NCBI GenBank assembly: GCA_964543795.1
Contig: CAZIZN010000023.1
Span: 1-64,000 of the forward strand
DNA: 64,000 bases
Origin: JACKIC01 sp964543795
GTDB lineage: Bacteria > Planctomycetota > UBA1135 > UBA2386
Direction of reading: 5' to 3'
In this document: piece after piece, positions 43,510 through 51,896 of the stretch
Numbering within the stretch: the stretch's first letter is position 1
Layout of the letters: the number at the start of each line of letters is the position of its first letter
The notes under the pieces: generated by a model
Database searches by the model: none
What the model was told of the DNA's origin: nothing
What the model saw: the letters and a program-made list of their open reading frames with translations, nothing else
Translations under genes and position numbers: made by a program

Positions 43510-44280
43510 ATGAACCGTCGCTCCGTAGTCGTCCCGCTCGCCGTCGCCGCCGTCGCCGCGCTCTGGTTCCTGTGGCCGACGATCTCCGGATCCCGCGGCC
43601 CGCGGCCCGCGACGCGCATCGACGGTTGGGTGCCGACCGAGGATCCGGGAACGACGCTGCGCGTCTCGTCGCCGGGCCGCGTCGAGTTCTATGCGCTCGG
43701 CGCCGACCACCACGCCGTCGATGCCGCCTGCGGGGACCAGGTCCGATGCACGGAGATCGCAGGCATGGTCTATCGCGAACAGGACGGCACCCCCGGCCCC
43801 AATGCCGAGGCGCCCGACGCGAGCTTCGAGAACCGGCCTGGAGAACCGACCAGCAGCCAGACGATGGACGGCCAGTTCGGCTATCGCGGCGGCAGGTCGC
43901 TCCGCGGGAAGGTGACCTACGACGACGGCGTCGTTTCCGAGGCGATCGTCGGCGCGCCCGTGCAGTTCGTCGCACGGGGCACGACGCCGTGGCAACTGCT
44001 CGCGGCGCTGCCGAACTTCGGCGTGCTGCTCGAATGGAGCCAGACCGAGGAGCACCTGCTGATCCGCCGCAGCACGCTGCCCGGCGCAGCCGCGCCGGTA
44101 TGGGGCCACCACGGCAGCGTCCAGGTGTTCGACGCCGCCTGCCAGTTCGCCGACGACACCCAGGTTGCGCAGCTGTTCCGCGCCCGCGTGCCGCAGTTGC
44201 GCAGCGGCGAACGCAATGTGCAGGTCTTCGTCGATGTCGGCGACGCGGCCGAGATCTCGCTCCGCATCGCAGTCAAATAG
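43510..44280 (+). CDS. Membrane-anchored protein of unknown function
   Basis: A 256-residue protein with one N-terminal helix (VVVPLAVAAVAALWFLWPTI), which serves as a membrane anchor or uncleaved signal. The rest is soluble and beta-rich (VSSPGRVEFYALGADHHAVD, FGVLLEWSQTEEHLLIRRST, NVQVFVDVGDAAEISLRIAV), with two cysteines (CGDQVRC) that may form a disulfide. No family is recognised. Its stop codon falls within the first copy of the palindromic extragenic repeat at 44274-44316, which may act as its terminator. Confidence 0.6.
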   Translation: MNRRSVVVPLAVAAVAALWFLWPTISGSRGPRPATRIDGWVPTEDPGTTLRVSSPGRVEFYALGADHHAVDAACGDQVRCTEIAGMVYREQDGTPGPNAEAPDASFENRPGEPTSSQTMDGQFGYRGGRSLRGKVTYDDGVVSEAIVGAPVQFVARGTTPWQLLAALPNFGVLLEWSQTEEHLLIRRSTLPGAAAPVWGHHGSVQVFDAACQFADDTQVAQLFRARVPQLRSGERNVQVFVDVGDAAEISLRIAVK

Positions 44281-44316
44281 CTGCGTACGGAACCAGGTTC
44301 GAACCGCGACCATTTT
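44274..44316. repeat. Palindromic extragenic repeat, copy A
   Basis: The segment beginning AAATAGCTGCGTAC followed by GAACCAGGTTCG (44275-44302 region, with one extra base between) is repeated in inverted orientation at 46046-46078. It contains nested dyads (GAACC-A-GGTTC and GGTTCGAACC) and ends near an ATTTTC motif, as copy B does. The two copies flank the beta-helix gene. Confidence 0.65.
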
Positions 44317-44425
44317 CGACCACCCCCCGCTCCCGCCGCCCTGCGGGGGCTTCGCGGGGCGGCGCCTCGCGCTAGCCTGGGGGACCCTCCGGCTCCGCGC
44401 GAGCCCCGTCCCGTCGAGAGAACCC

Positions 44426-45985
44426 ATGCACCTGCTTCCCATCGCGTTCGTCGCGTCCGCGTTCGCCTGCACACTGCCGGCCCAACTCGTCGGCCAATAC
44501 ACCATCAATCCCGCGTGGCCGGCGTTCCCCGGCAACTTCACGTCGCTGGGCGCGGCGACGGCGGCCCTCTCGTCGCAAGGCGTCGTGGGCCCCGTCTTCT
44601 TCGAGGTCTACGACGACGCGGGGCCGTACACCGAGACGGCTTCGTTCACCACCACCAACGTGCAGTGGGCGCCGAGCAACGCAGTGCTGGTGTTCGGCCA
44701 GTGGACCGGCGTCTCGTCGACGAACCGCGTGACGTTCCGCGCCGCGCCCGGCGAGGCGCCAATCCTCGACGCCACCGGCAAGGCGATGGGCGTCTTCTGG
44801 AACGGCGCCGACTTCGTGACCCTCGAAGGCTTCGAGGTGCGCGGCGCGACCTTCGACGGCGTCACGCTCTACTCGGAGGTCAGCCACGGCGTCGCGACCG
44901 ATCCGATCATCGATCGCTGCCGCATCCACGACTGCGGCGGCGCCGGCGTCACCGTCTACGGCAATTCGTCCTACCCGGTCAACACGCTCATCACGAACTG
45001 TGTGCTCTACCGGCTGCAGCTCACGAACACGGGCGGCTTCAACACGACGGCGCGCTTCGGTTACGTCACGACGCGGCGCTCGACGAACACGCGCATCTTG
45101 CACAACACGTTCGTGGTCGACACGGGCGTGGGCAGCCTGTTCTGCGCGATCGGCTCGAACTGCGGCGCCACGACCGAGGAACCGTTCGCCGAGATCAGCA
45201 ACAACGTGTTCCTGAAGCTCGGTGCTGCCGGCCGCCCGATCTTCAACCTGCGCACGGCCGTCGGCGCCACGCGCATCGTGCCGGCCGTCTGCGACTCGAA
45301 CTGCTTCTTCGACGCGACGTCGAGTCCGTTCGGCCTCTACGGCGCCACGGGAGGTTCGACCGCCAACACCCTGCTCGACTGGCAGATCGGGACGCTCGCG
45401 GACCTGAACTCGCTGAACGCCGACCCACAGCTGCGCGACGTCGCGCGCTACGACGTGCACCTGCAGCCGTCCTCGCCGTGCCTCATCGCCGCGACCATCG
45501 ACGCCGGTGTCGCGACCGATGTCGACGGACAACCGCGGCGCCCGCTGCCGGTGCGGTCGATCGGCGCTGACGAGTGGAGCGCTGCGAGCGTCGTGGACGT
45601 CGGTGTGGGATGCCCCGGCTCGAACAACGCCGTGCCCGTGCTGCGGACCAACACCTGGCCCTTCCTCGGCAACCAGGGGTTCGCCCTGCACGGCGATCAC
45701 TTGCAGCCCGGGCAACCGATGTTCGTGTTCGCGAGCTTCGGCACGGCCACCACACCCTACGTGGTCGGAGCCGGCTGCTCGGTGTTCCTGCAGCTGCCGA
45801 GCCTCGTCGCGCTCGGTGGCTTCAACGTCGCGGACCCTGCGGGCCACGCCAACCAGACCGTGCCGCTGCCGCCGGTGGCGGCGTTCACGGGCCTGAACCT
45901 CGGCTACCAGCTGATGGCGTTCGACCCGGGCGCACCGCTCGGCTTCACGCTCTCGAACGCGCTCGACTGCGTGCTCGACTTCTAG
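44426..45985 (+). CDS. Secreted right-handed beta-helix protein
   Basis: A 519-residue exported protein. The signal peptide is MHLLPIAFVASAFACTLPAQ. Residues about 25-400 look like a right-handed parallel beta-helix with repeated V/I-x-x-N/D-C turns (VTLEGFEVRGATFDGVTLYS, IIDRCRIHDCGGAGVTVYGN, NTLITNCVLYRLQLTNTGGF, ISNNVFLKLG). The last 130 residues form a separate domain starting VDVGVGCPGSNNAVPVLRTN, a C-terminal module that I associate with many planctomycete secreted proteins and that may anchor or sort them. Beta-helix proteins of this kind bind or cleave polysaccharides; no catalytic motif could be assigned. Confidence 0.75.
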   Translation: MHLLPIAFVASAFACTLPAQLVGQYTINPAWPAFPGNFTSLGAATAALSSQGVVGPVFFEVYDDAGPYTETASFTTTNVQWAPSNAVLVFGQWTGVSSTNRVTFRAAPGEAPILDATGKAMGVFWNGADFVTLEGFEVRGATFDGVTLYSEVSHGVATDPIIDRCRIHDCGGAGVTVYGNSSYPVNTLITNCVLYRLQLTNTGGFNTTARFGYVTTRRSTNTRILHNTFVVDTGVGSLFCAIGSNCGATTEEPFAEISNNVFLKLGAAGRPIFNLRTAVGATRIVPAVCDSNCFFDATSSPFGLYGATGGSTANTLLDWQIGTLADLNSLNADPQLRDVARYDVHLQPSSPCLIAATIDAGVATDVDGQPRRPLPVRSIGADEWSAASVVDVGVGCPGSNNAVPVLRTNTWPFLGNQGFALHGDHLQPGQPMFVFASFGTATTPYVVGAGCSVFLQLPSLVALGGFNVADPAGHANQTVPLPPVAAFTGLNLGYQLMAFDPGAPLGFTLSNALDCVLDF

Positions 45986-46035
45986 TCCGGGACCTGGCCG
46001 GGTCGGGCCGCCGACGGCGGGCGGAGTCGCCCGGC

Positions 46036-46080
46036 GAGAATAGCTGTGGAACGAACCTGGTTCGGTACGCAGCTATTTTC
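46036..46080. repeat. Palindromic extragenic repeat, copy B, between convergent genes
   Basis: A 45-base imperfect hairpin with GAATAGCTG and CAGCTATTTTC at the ends and CGAACC-T-GGTTCG in the middle. It lies in the short gap between the convergent beta-helix and GatB/YqeY-family genes and ends within the latter's stop. Its reverse complement matches copy A at 44275 over about 26 of 27 bases. It could serve as a bidirectional terminator. Confidence 0.65.
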
Positions 46081-46525
46081 AGTTGAGGGTCTTGAGGGCG
46101 TCCTGGACGAGCTTGCCGTCGGCGAGGCCCTTGTAGCGGGACATCCACTCCTTCATGAAGCGGCCGGTGTCCTTGCCGCCCTGGTAGCCGATCGCGGCGG
46201 CGACCTCGCGCACCTTGTCGGCGACCTCCTGGGGCGACATCTGGCTGGGCAGGTAGGCCGTGATGATGTCGATCTCGAACTGCTCCTTCGCGGCGACCTC
46301 GGCGCGGCCGGCGGCTTTGGCCTGGGCGATGGTGTCGGCGCGGGTCTTGACCGCCTTCTGCATCACGGCGACCTCCTCGTCGTCGGGCAGATCGTCGGTC
46401 TTCGCGTCGATCGCACGCCGCTTCATCTCGCTGATCAGCATGCGGATCACTTCGAGGCGCGGTTTGTCACCGGACTTCATGGCGGCCTTCATGTCGGCCG
46501 TCAGCTTGGCGAGGTGTGTGGCCAT
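46079..46525 (-). CDS. GatB/YqeY-domain protein
   Basis: A 148-residue protein starting at ATG 46525. It has the pattern of the YqeY family: KLTADMKAAMKSGDKPRLEV, IRMLISEMKRRAID, FEIDIITAYLPSQMSPQEVA, IGYQGGKDTGRFMKEWMSRY and KGLADGKLVQDALK. The family shares the C-terminal helical domain of the amidotransferase GatB and is thought to bind tRNA, but its exact role is unknown. The start lies four bases after the gyrA stop, so the two are co-transcribed. The last codons merge into the extragenic repeat. Confidence 0.88.
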   Translation of the reverse strand: MATHLAKLTADMKAAMKSGDKPRLEVIRMLISEMKRRAIDAKTDDLPDDEEVAVMQKAVKTRADTIAQAKAAGRAEVAAKEQFEIDIITAYLPSQMSPQEVADKVREVAAAIGYQGGKDTGRFMKEWMSRYKGLADGKLVQDALKTLN

Positions 46526-46529
46526 CGTG

Positions 46530-49031
46530 CTACTTCTTCGCCTCCTCGGCACTGGTTCCCGATGCCCCCGTCTCGGGCTCCTCGGTCTCGGGTTCTTCGC
46601 TCGGGATCAGGGCGACGGAGACGAGCTTGTCGCCGTCGTTGAGGCCGATGCAGCGCACGCCCTGGGTGTTGCGCCCGATGACGCTGATCTGCGCCACCTT
46701 GGTGCGCACGATCTGACCGTCCTTGGTGATCATCATGACCTCGTCGTCGTCCTTGACGGCGAGCAGGTTGACGACCTTGCCGTTCCGGTCGCTGGTGCGG
46801 ATGTCGATGACGCCCTTGCCGCCGCGCGACTGGACCCGGTACTCCTCGACGGCCGTCCGCTTGCCGTAGCCGTTCTCGCAGACGGTGAGCAGCGTGCCGC
46901 TGCCGTCGGTGACGACCATGCCGCAGACGGAGTCGCCCTCGTCGAGACGGATGCCCCAGACGCCGACCGCGCTGCGGCCCATCGCGCGCGCGTCCGCCTC
47001 CTCGAAGCGGATCGACATGCCCGAAGTGGTGCCGAGCACGATGTGCTGGCCCGGGCGCACGAGGTTGACGCCGACGAGGCTGTCGCCCTCCTCGAGTCCG
47101 ACCGCGATGATGCCGCCGGCGCGCGGCCGGCTGTACTGCTCGAGCGCCGTCTTCTTGATGAGGCCGTTGCGTGTCGCGGTGACGAGGTAGCGGTCGTCGA
47201 ACGACTCGACGCGCAGGATCGCGGTGATCTTCTCGTCCGGTTGCATCTCCACGACGTTCGCGAGCGCGCGACCCTTCGCGGTACGGCCGTAGCTCGGCAG
47301 CTCGTAGACCTTCTTCCAGTAGACGCGGCCCTTGTCGGTGAAGAACAGCAGGAAGTCGTGCGTGCTGGCGACGAACAGGTTCCAGAGGAAGTCGCCTTCC
47401 TTGGTCTCGGCGCCGCTGACGCCCTTGCCGCCGCGGCCCTGCGTGCGGTACTGGTCGAGCGCCGTGCGCTTGATGTAGCGCTCGTGCGTCACCGTCACGA
47501 CCATCATCTCCTCGGGGATCAGGTCCTCGGCGACGAAGTTGCCGACCTCCTCGTCGCTGATCGTGGTGCGGCGCTCGTCGCCGTACTGCTCCACCATCTC
47601 CGCGAGGTCTCGCTTCATCAGGCCGATCAGGACGCTGCGGTCGGCGAGGATCGACTTGTAGTAGACGATCTTGTCGCTGACCTCCTTGTGCTCCTCCTCC
47701 AGCTTCTCGATCTCGAGCCCCGTGAGGCGCGCGAGGCGCATGTCGAGGATCGCCCGCGCCTGGACGTCGGAGAGGTCGAAGCGGGCGATGAGACGCTGCC
47801 GCGCGTCGTCGGCGTTCGCCGATCGTTTGATGATCTCGACGACCTCGTCGATGTTCTGCACGGCGAGGCGCAGGCCGTCGAGGATGTGCAGCCGCTCCTC
47901 GGCCTTGCGCAGCAGGAAGCGCGTGCGCCGGCGGATCACGTCGACGCGGTGGTCGCGGTAGCACTCGAGCAGCTGCTTGAAGCCCAGCGTGCGCGGCCGG
48001 CCGTCCAGGATCGCGAGGTTGATGATCGAGAACGTGCTCTGCAGCGGCGAGAGCTTGAACAGTTGGTTCAGCGTGACCTGCTCGTCCTCGACGCCCCGCT
48101 TGAGCTCGATGACGAGGCGGAGCCCGACGCGGTCGTTGCTCTCGTCGTTCGCGTCGGCGATCGAGTCGATCTGGTCGTTCTTCACCAGCGTGTCGATGCG
48201 CTCGAGGATCGTCGTCGTCTTGACCTGGAACGGCACCTCGGTGAACACGATCAGCTTGCGGCCGCGCTTCTCCTCGATGTGGTACTTGGCGCGGACCTGC
48301 ACGTTGCCGCGACCACCGGCGTAGGCGTTGCGGATGCCGCTGCGCCCCATGATCGTGCCGCCCGTCGGGAAGTCCGGGCCCGGCACGATCTCGAGCAGCT
48401 CGTCGAGCGTCACGTCCGGCTTGTCGAGCAGCTTCTCGATCGCCTTGGCCACTTCGCGCAGGTTGTGCGGCGGCAGGCTCGCGGCCATGCCGACGGCGAT
48501 GCCCGTCGAGCCGTTGCAGATCAGGTTCGGGAAGCGCGCCGGCAGCACGACGGGCTGCATGCGCGAGCCGTCGTAGTTGGGCACCTCGTCGACGGTCTCC
48601 TTGTCGAGATCTTCGAGCAGGTGCACCGCGGGCCAGGCGAGCTTGGCCTCGGTGTAGCGCATCGCCGCGGGCGGGCTGCCGTCGATCGCGCCGAAGTTGC
48701 CCTGCGAATCGACCAGCGGGTAGCGCGTCGTGAACGGCTGCGCCATGCCGACGAGCGTCGGGTAGACGACGGACTCACCGTGCGGGTGGTAGTTGCCCGA
48801 CGTGTCGCCGCAGATCTTCGCGCACTTGCGGTGCTTGCTGCGCGGCCCGAGGTTGAGGTCGTTCATCGCGACCAGCACCCGCCGCTGGCTCGGCTTCAGG
48901 CCGTCGCGCGCATCGGGCAGAGCGCGACTCAGGATCACGCTCATCGAGTAGTTGAGGTAGCTCTCGCGCATCTCCCGCTCGAGCAGGAGATCGGTGATGC
49001 GGCCGCCGGGCGGCGGGGTCGGGTCGCTCAT
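46530..49031 (-). CDS. gyrA: DNA gyrase subunit A
   Basis: An 833-residue type II topoisomerase subunit that breaks and rejoins DNA during negative supercoiling. The N-terminus RITDLLLEREMRESYLNYSM, the catalytic tyrosine Tyr126 in AAMRYTEAKL, and the coiled coil and tower regions are present. The C-terminal beta-pinwheel contains the GyrA box (QGRGGKGVSGAET) that distinguishes gyrase from topoisomerase IV. The quinolone-resistance region reads HPHGESVVYPTLV; the residue aligned with E. coli Asp87 is proline, as I recall for related phyla. It is followed after four bases by the YqeY-like gene. gyrB is not in the window. Confidence 0.95.
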   Translation of the reverse strand: MSDPTPPPGGRITDLLLEREMRESYLNYSMSVILSRALPDARDGLKPSQRRVLVAMNDLNLGPRSKHRKCAKICGDTSGNYHPHGESVVYPTLVGMAQPFTTRYPLVDSQGNFGAIDGSPPAAMRYTEAKLAWPAVHLLEDLDKETVDEVPNYDGSRMQPVVLPARFPNLICNGSTGIAVGMAASLPPHNLREVAKAIEKLLDKPDVTLDELLEIVPGPDFPTGGTIMGRSGIRNAYAGGRGNVQVRAKYHIEEKRGRKLIVFTEVPFQVKTTTILERIDTLVKNDQIDSIADANDESNDRVGLRLVIELKRGVEDEQVTLNQLFKLSPLQSTFSIINLAILDGRPRTLGFKQLLECYRDHRVDVIRRRTRFLLRKAEERLHILDGLRLAVQNIDEVVEIIKRSANADDARQRLIARFDLSDVQARAILDMRLARLTGLEIEKLEEEHKEVSDKIVYYKSILADRSVLIGLMKRDLAEMVEQYGDERRTTISDEEVGNFVAEDLIPEEMMVVTVTHERYIKRTALDQYRTQGRGGKGVSGAETKEGDFLWNLFVASTHDFLLFFTDKGRVYWKKVYELPSYGRTAKGRALANVVEMQPDEKITAILRVESFDDRYLVTATRNGLIKKTALEQYSRPRAGGIIAVGLEEGDSLVGVNLVRPGQHIVLGTTSGMSIRFEEADARAMGRSAVGVWGIRLDEGDSVCGMVVTDGSGTLLTVCENGYGKRTAVEEYRVQSRGGKGVIDIRTSDRNGKVVNLLAVKDDDEVMMITKDGQIVRTKVAQISVIGRNTQGVRCIGLNDGDKLVSVALIPSEEPETEEPETGASGTSAEEAKK

Positions 49032-49190
49032 GGACGCGGATCGGTGCGGATGGGACGGAACGGCAAAACTGCATTCTTCCGGGCCGATGCACAGGCTTCA
49101 ACAACGCTCGCGATCCTGTAGCATGACGAGCTGCGGGCTGCCGGGACGCGGCCCGCGAGAATCTCCATCCCCCGTCCCTCGGAGCCCTGC

Positions 49191-50024
49191 TTGTTCGACA
49201 AGAGCGTCATCATCCTGGTCGTCTCGCGCGAGATCCTCGAAGGCTCGGTCGTGGACCGCAACGCCGCATTCATCGCCAACCGCGTCGACGACATCGGCTA
49301 CCGCGTGCGCACGATCCAGGTCGTCGACCGCGTCGAAGCCGAGATGGTCGCGGCGATCCACTGGGCACTCGACCAGAAGCCGACCTTCCTGATCCTGACC
49401 GGCGGCATGGGCCCCAATTGGGACGACAACTCGCGCGCCTGCCTCGCCAAGGCGACCGGCCTGCCGCTCGAGGAGAGCGAGCAGGCGCTGCAGTTCGTGC
49501 AGAACTCCTACCAGCGCCTGTTCGCCAAGGGTGCGATCGACGACCCGGCGATCAACGACACGCGCCTCCGCATGGCCCTCCTGCCCAAGGGGTCGACCTG
49601 CTACGAGAACACGGTCGGCACCGCCCCGGCGGTCCAGCTGCGGCTCGCGGCCACCTCGGTCTTCCTGTTGCCCGGCGTGCCTGCCGAGATGCAGCGCTTC
49701 TTCACCACCCACGTCATGCCGGTGATGAGCGCCGAGGGTCCCGACACCGTGCGCGGCGAACGCCACGTCGACTACCACGGCCACGACGAATCCTCGATCA
49801 GCCGCGCCCTCGCCGACGTCGCCGCGCGCAATCCGCTCGTGAGCATCCGTACCCGTGTCCAGGGCACGGACGTCTCGCGGACGATCCGCATCTCGCTGGT
49901 CTCGGAGCAGGAGGACGCCGTCAAGCTCAACGACATCCTCGACCAGGTCGAACAGGACCTGCGCAACCGTCTCGGCCTCGAGTTGCAGTCGCGGCCGACC
50001 GACGCGAGCCTGCTGGGGGACTAG
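49191..50024 (+). CDS. CinA-like molybdopterin-binding-domain protein
   Basis: A 277-residue protein starting at TTG 49191, preceded by GGAG six bases upstream. The N-terminal 170 residues match the MoCF/CinA-N domain: SREILEGSVVDRNAAFIANR, LILTGGMGPNWDDNSRACLA, LPKGSTCYENTVGTAPAVQL and VFLLPGVPAEMQRFF. The C-terminal part (SISRALADVAARNPLVSIRT) resembles the small KH-like extension of CinA. The nicotinamide-deamidase domain of full CinA is absent, as in the shorter family branch with pyrophosphatase activity. It is the first of three genes in a row with mutY and fabI. Confidence 0.82.
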   Translation: MFDKSVIILVVSREILEGSVVDRNAAFIANRVDDIGYRVRTIQVVDRVEAEMVAAIHWALDQKPTFLILTGGMGPNWDDNSRACLAKATGLPLEESEQALQFVQNSYQRLFAKGAIDDPAINDTRLRMALLPKGSTCYENTVGTAPAVQLRLAATSVFLLPGVPAEMQRFFTTHVMPVMSAEGPDTVRGERHVDYHGHDESSISRALADVAARNPLVSIRTRVQGTDVSRTIRISLVSEQEDAVKLNDILDQVEQDLRNRLGLELQSRPTDASLLGD

Positions 50025-50047
50025 CGCCCGGACCGGGTGGGCGCGCC

Positions 50048-51091
50048 ATGACCGAACCCGCCTCGTTCGCGGCGCGCCTGCTCGGTTGGTTCGACCGGCA
50101 CCGTCGCGACCTGCCTTGGCGGCGCACGCGGGATCCGTGGGCGATCTGGGTCAGCGAAGTGATGCTGCAGCAGACGCGCGTCGAGGCGGTGCGCGAGCCG
50201 TTCGCCCGTTTCCTGGCGCGCTTCCCGACTCCGGCCGACTTCGCCGCCGCCGCCGACGACGAACTGCTCCTCGCCTGGAAGGGACTGGGCTACTACCGCC
50301 GTGCGCGGTTGCTGCGCGAAGGCGCGCGTGCGGTCGTGCGCGACCACGGCGGTGCCGTGCCCGACGAACCCACGACGCTGGGCGGCCTGCCGGGCATCGG
50401 CGACTACACGCGCGGCGCGATCGCGTCGATCGCGTTCGGCCGGCGCGAGTCCGCCGTCGACGGCAACGTCGAGCGCGTGCTCGCGCGCCACGCGGCGATC
50501 GAGGCGGACGTCAAGACCGCGGCGGCGCGCCGCCGCATCGCCGCTCTGGCGGGCGACCGCCAGGACCCGGCACGGCCCGGCGACTTCAACCAGGCACTCA
50601 TGGAGCTGGGGGCGACCGTCTGCACGCCGACCTCGCCGCGCTGCACGGAGTGTCCGGTCGCCGCCGACTGCATGGGCCGCAGGCGCGGAGCCCAGGAACG
50701 CCTGCCGGTTCGCAAGCCGCCGCGCGCCCCGGTCCAGGTGACGTCCCGTGTCGCGCTGGCGCTCGCGCCGGGCAAGGCACTCGGCGCGCGCGTGCCGGCG
50801 GGCGAGCCCAACTCCGGCCAGGTCGAACTGCCCGGCGCCGGGATCCTCGTCGGCGTCGAGGCGGCCGACCTCGCCGTCGCGGTCCGCCGCCGCCACGGTG
50901 CGGACCTGGACATCGGCGGGGCCGTCGCCAGGGTGCGGCACGCGATCACGCACCATCGCATCGAACTGCATGCGCACGCCGCCTCGGTGCGCACCGCCGG
51001 CCGACTGCACTGGTTTCCGCTGGACGCGTCCACGCCCTGGACGACCCCCGCGCGCAAGGTGTTCGCCCGGGCGCTGGCGGTCGAGGCGTGA
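50048..51091 (+). CDS. mutY: A/G-specific adenine glycosylase MutY
   Basis: A 347-residue base-excision repair enzyme that removes adenine mispaired with 8-oxoguanine. The family features are complete: DLPWRRTRDPWAIWVSEVML, catalytic glutamate in SEVMLQQT, helix-hairpin-helix LPGIGDYTRGAI, catalytic aspartate in ESAVDGNVERVL, and the iron-sulfur cluster ligands C-x6-C-x2-C-x5-C in CTPTSPRCTECPVAADC. The C-terminal NUDIX-like 8-oxoG recognition domain is short but present (VELPGAGILVGVEAADL). It starts at ATG 50048, 24 bases after the CinA-like gene. Confidence 0.93.
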   Translation: MTEPASFAARLLGWFDRHRRDLPWRRTRDPWAIWVSEVMLQQTRVEAVREPFARFLARFPTPADFAAAADDELLLAWKGLGYYRRARLLREGARAVVRDHGGAVPDEPTTLGGLPGIGDYTRGAIASIAFGRRESAVDGNVERVLARHAAIEADVKTAAARRRIAALAGDRQDPARPGDFNQALMELGATVCTPTSPRCTECPVAADCMGRRRGAQERLPVRKPPRAPVQVTSRVALALAPGKALGARVPAGEPNSGQVELPGAGILVGVEAADLAVAVRRRHGADLDIGGAVARVRHAITHHRIELHAHAASVRTAGRLHWFPLDASTPWTTPARKVFARALAVEA

Positions 51092-51122
51092 TCCGCAACC
51101 CCATCGCGATAGGCTTCCGCCC

Positions 51123-51896
51123 ATGCCATTGCTGACCGGCAAGAACGTCGTCGTCTTCGGAGTCGCCAACAAGCGCTCGATCGCCTGGGGCATCGTCCAG
51201 GCGCTGCACCGCGAGGGCGCCCGCATCGCCCTCAACTACCAGAACGAGCGCATGGAGGAGCCCGTGCGCAAGCTGGCCGCGGAACTGCCGGCCGACACGT
51301 TCGTGGCGCCGTGCGACGTCACGGTGCCCGGCGACATCGAGCGCTTCTTCGAGCGGCTCGGCAAGGAGTCCGGTCCGCTCGACGGCCTCGTGCACTCGAT
51401 CGCCTTCGCCAAGCGCGAGGAGCTCGGCGGCAACTTCGTGGACACCAGCTGGGAGGGCTACCAGCTCGCGCAGCACGTCAGCGCGTGGTCGCTGATCGGC
51501 CTCTGCAAGGGCGCCGCGCCGCTCATGGAGGGCCGACAGGCCGGTGTCGTCTGCCTCAGCTACTACGGCGCGGAGAAGGTGGTGCCGAACTACAACGTCA
51601 TGGGCGTGGCGAAGGCGGCGCTCGAGGCCAGCACGCGCTACCTCGCGAACGACCTGGGCCCGCGCGGCATCCGGGTGAACGCGATCTCGGCCGGCCCCAT
51701 CAAGACGGTCTCGGCGATGGGCGTCGCCGACTTCGGTTCGCTGCTCGATTCGATGGCGCAGAAGGCACCGCTGCGGCGCAACGTCGACCAGGCGGACGTC
51801 GGCAACGCGGCACTGTTCCTGCTCTCGGACCTCGGCCGCGGTGTCACCGGCCAGACGCTCTACGTCGACGCGGGCTACTCGATCATGGGTGCCTGA
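51123..51896 (+). CDS. fabI: Enoyl-[acyl-carrier-protein] reductase FabI
   Basis: A 257-residue short-chain-dehydrogenase-fold enzyme that performs the last reduction of fatty-acid elongation using NADH. The FabI-type nucleotide motif GVANKRSIAWGI, the C-D-V loop (VAPCDVTVPGD), the SIAFA segment and the catalytic Tyr157-x6-Lys164 in YNVMGVAK are all present, as is the GPIKTVSAMG loop that contacts triclosan-type inhibitors in known enzymes. The length matches the family. The last 14 bases overlap the 3' end of the convergent TPR lipoprotein gene. Confidence 0.94.
   Translation: MPLLTGKNVVVFGVANKRSIAWGIVQALHREGARIALNYQNERMEEPVRKLAAELPADTFVAPCDVTVPGDIERFFERLGKESGPLDGLVHSIAFAKREELGGNFVDTSWEGYQLAQHVSAWSLIGLCKGAAPLMEGRQAGVVCLSYYGAEKVVPNYNVMGVAKAALEASTRYLANDLGPRGIRVNAISAGPIKTVSAMGVADFGSLLDSMAQKAPLRRNVDQADVGNAALFLLSDLGRGVTGQTLYVDAGYSIMGA

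Noticed and set aside
46530..49031. Quinolone-resistance mutation at the GyrA position equal to E. coli Asp87 (proline here)
   Set aside because: The surrounding segment HPHGESVVYPTLV looks like the normal form in this and related phyla, so the residue is a lineage feature, not evidence for acquired resistance.
46260..49121. 953-codon plus-strand frame over gyrA
   Set aside because: It is an antisense shadow produced by the high GC at third codon positions; gyrA on the minus strand is certain.
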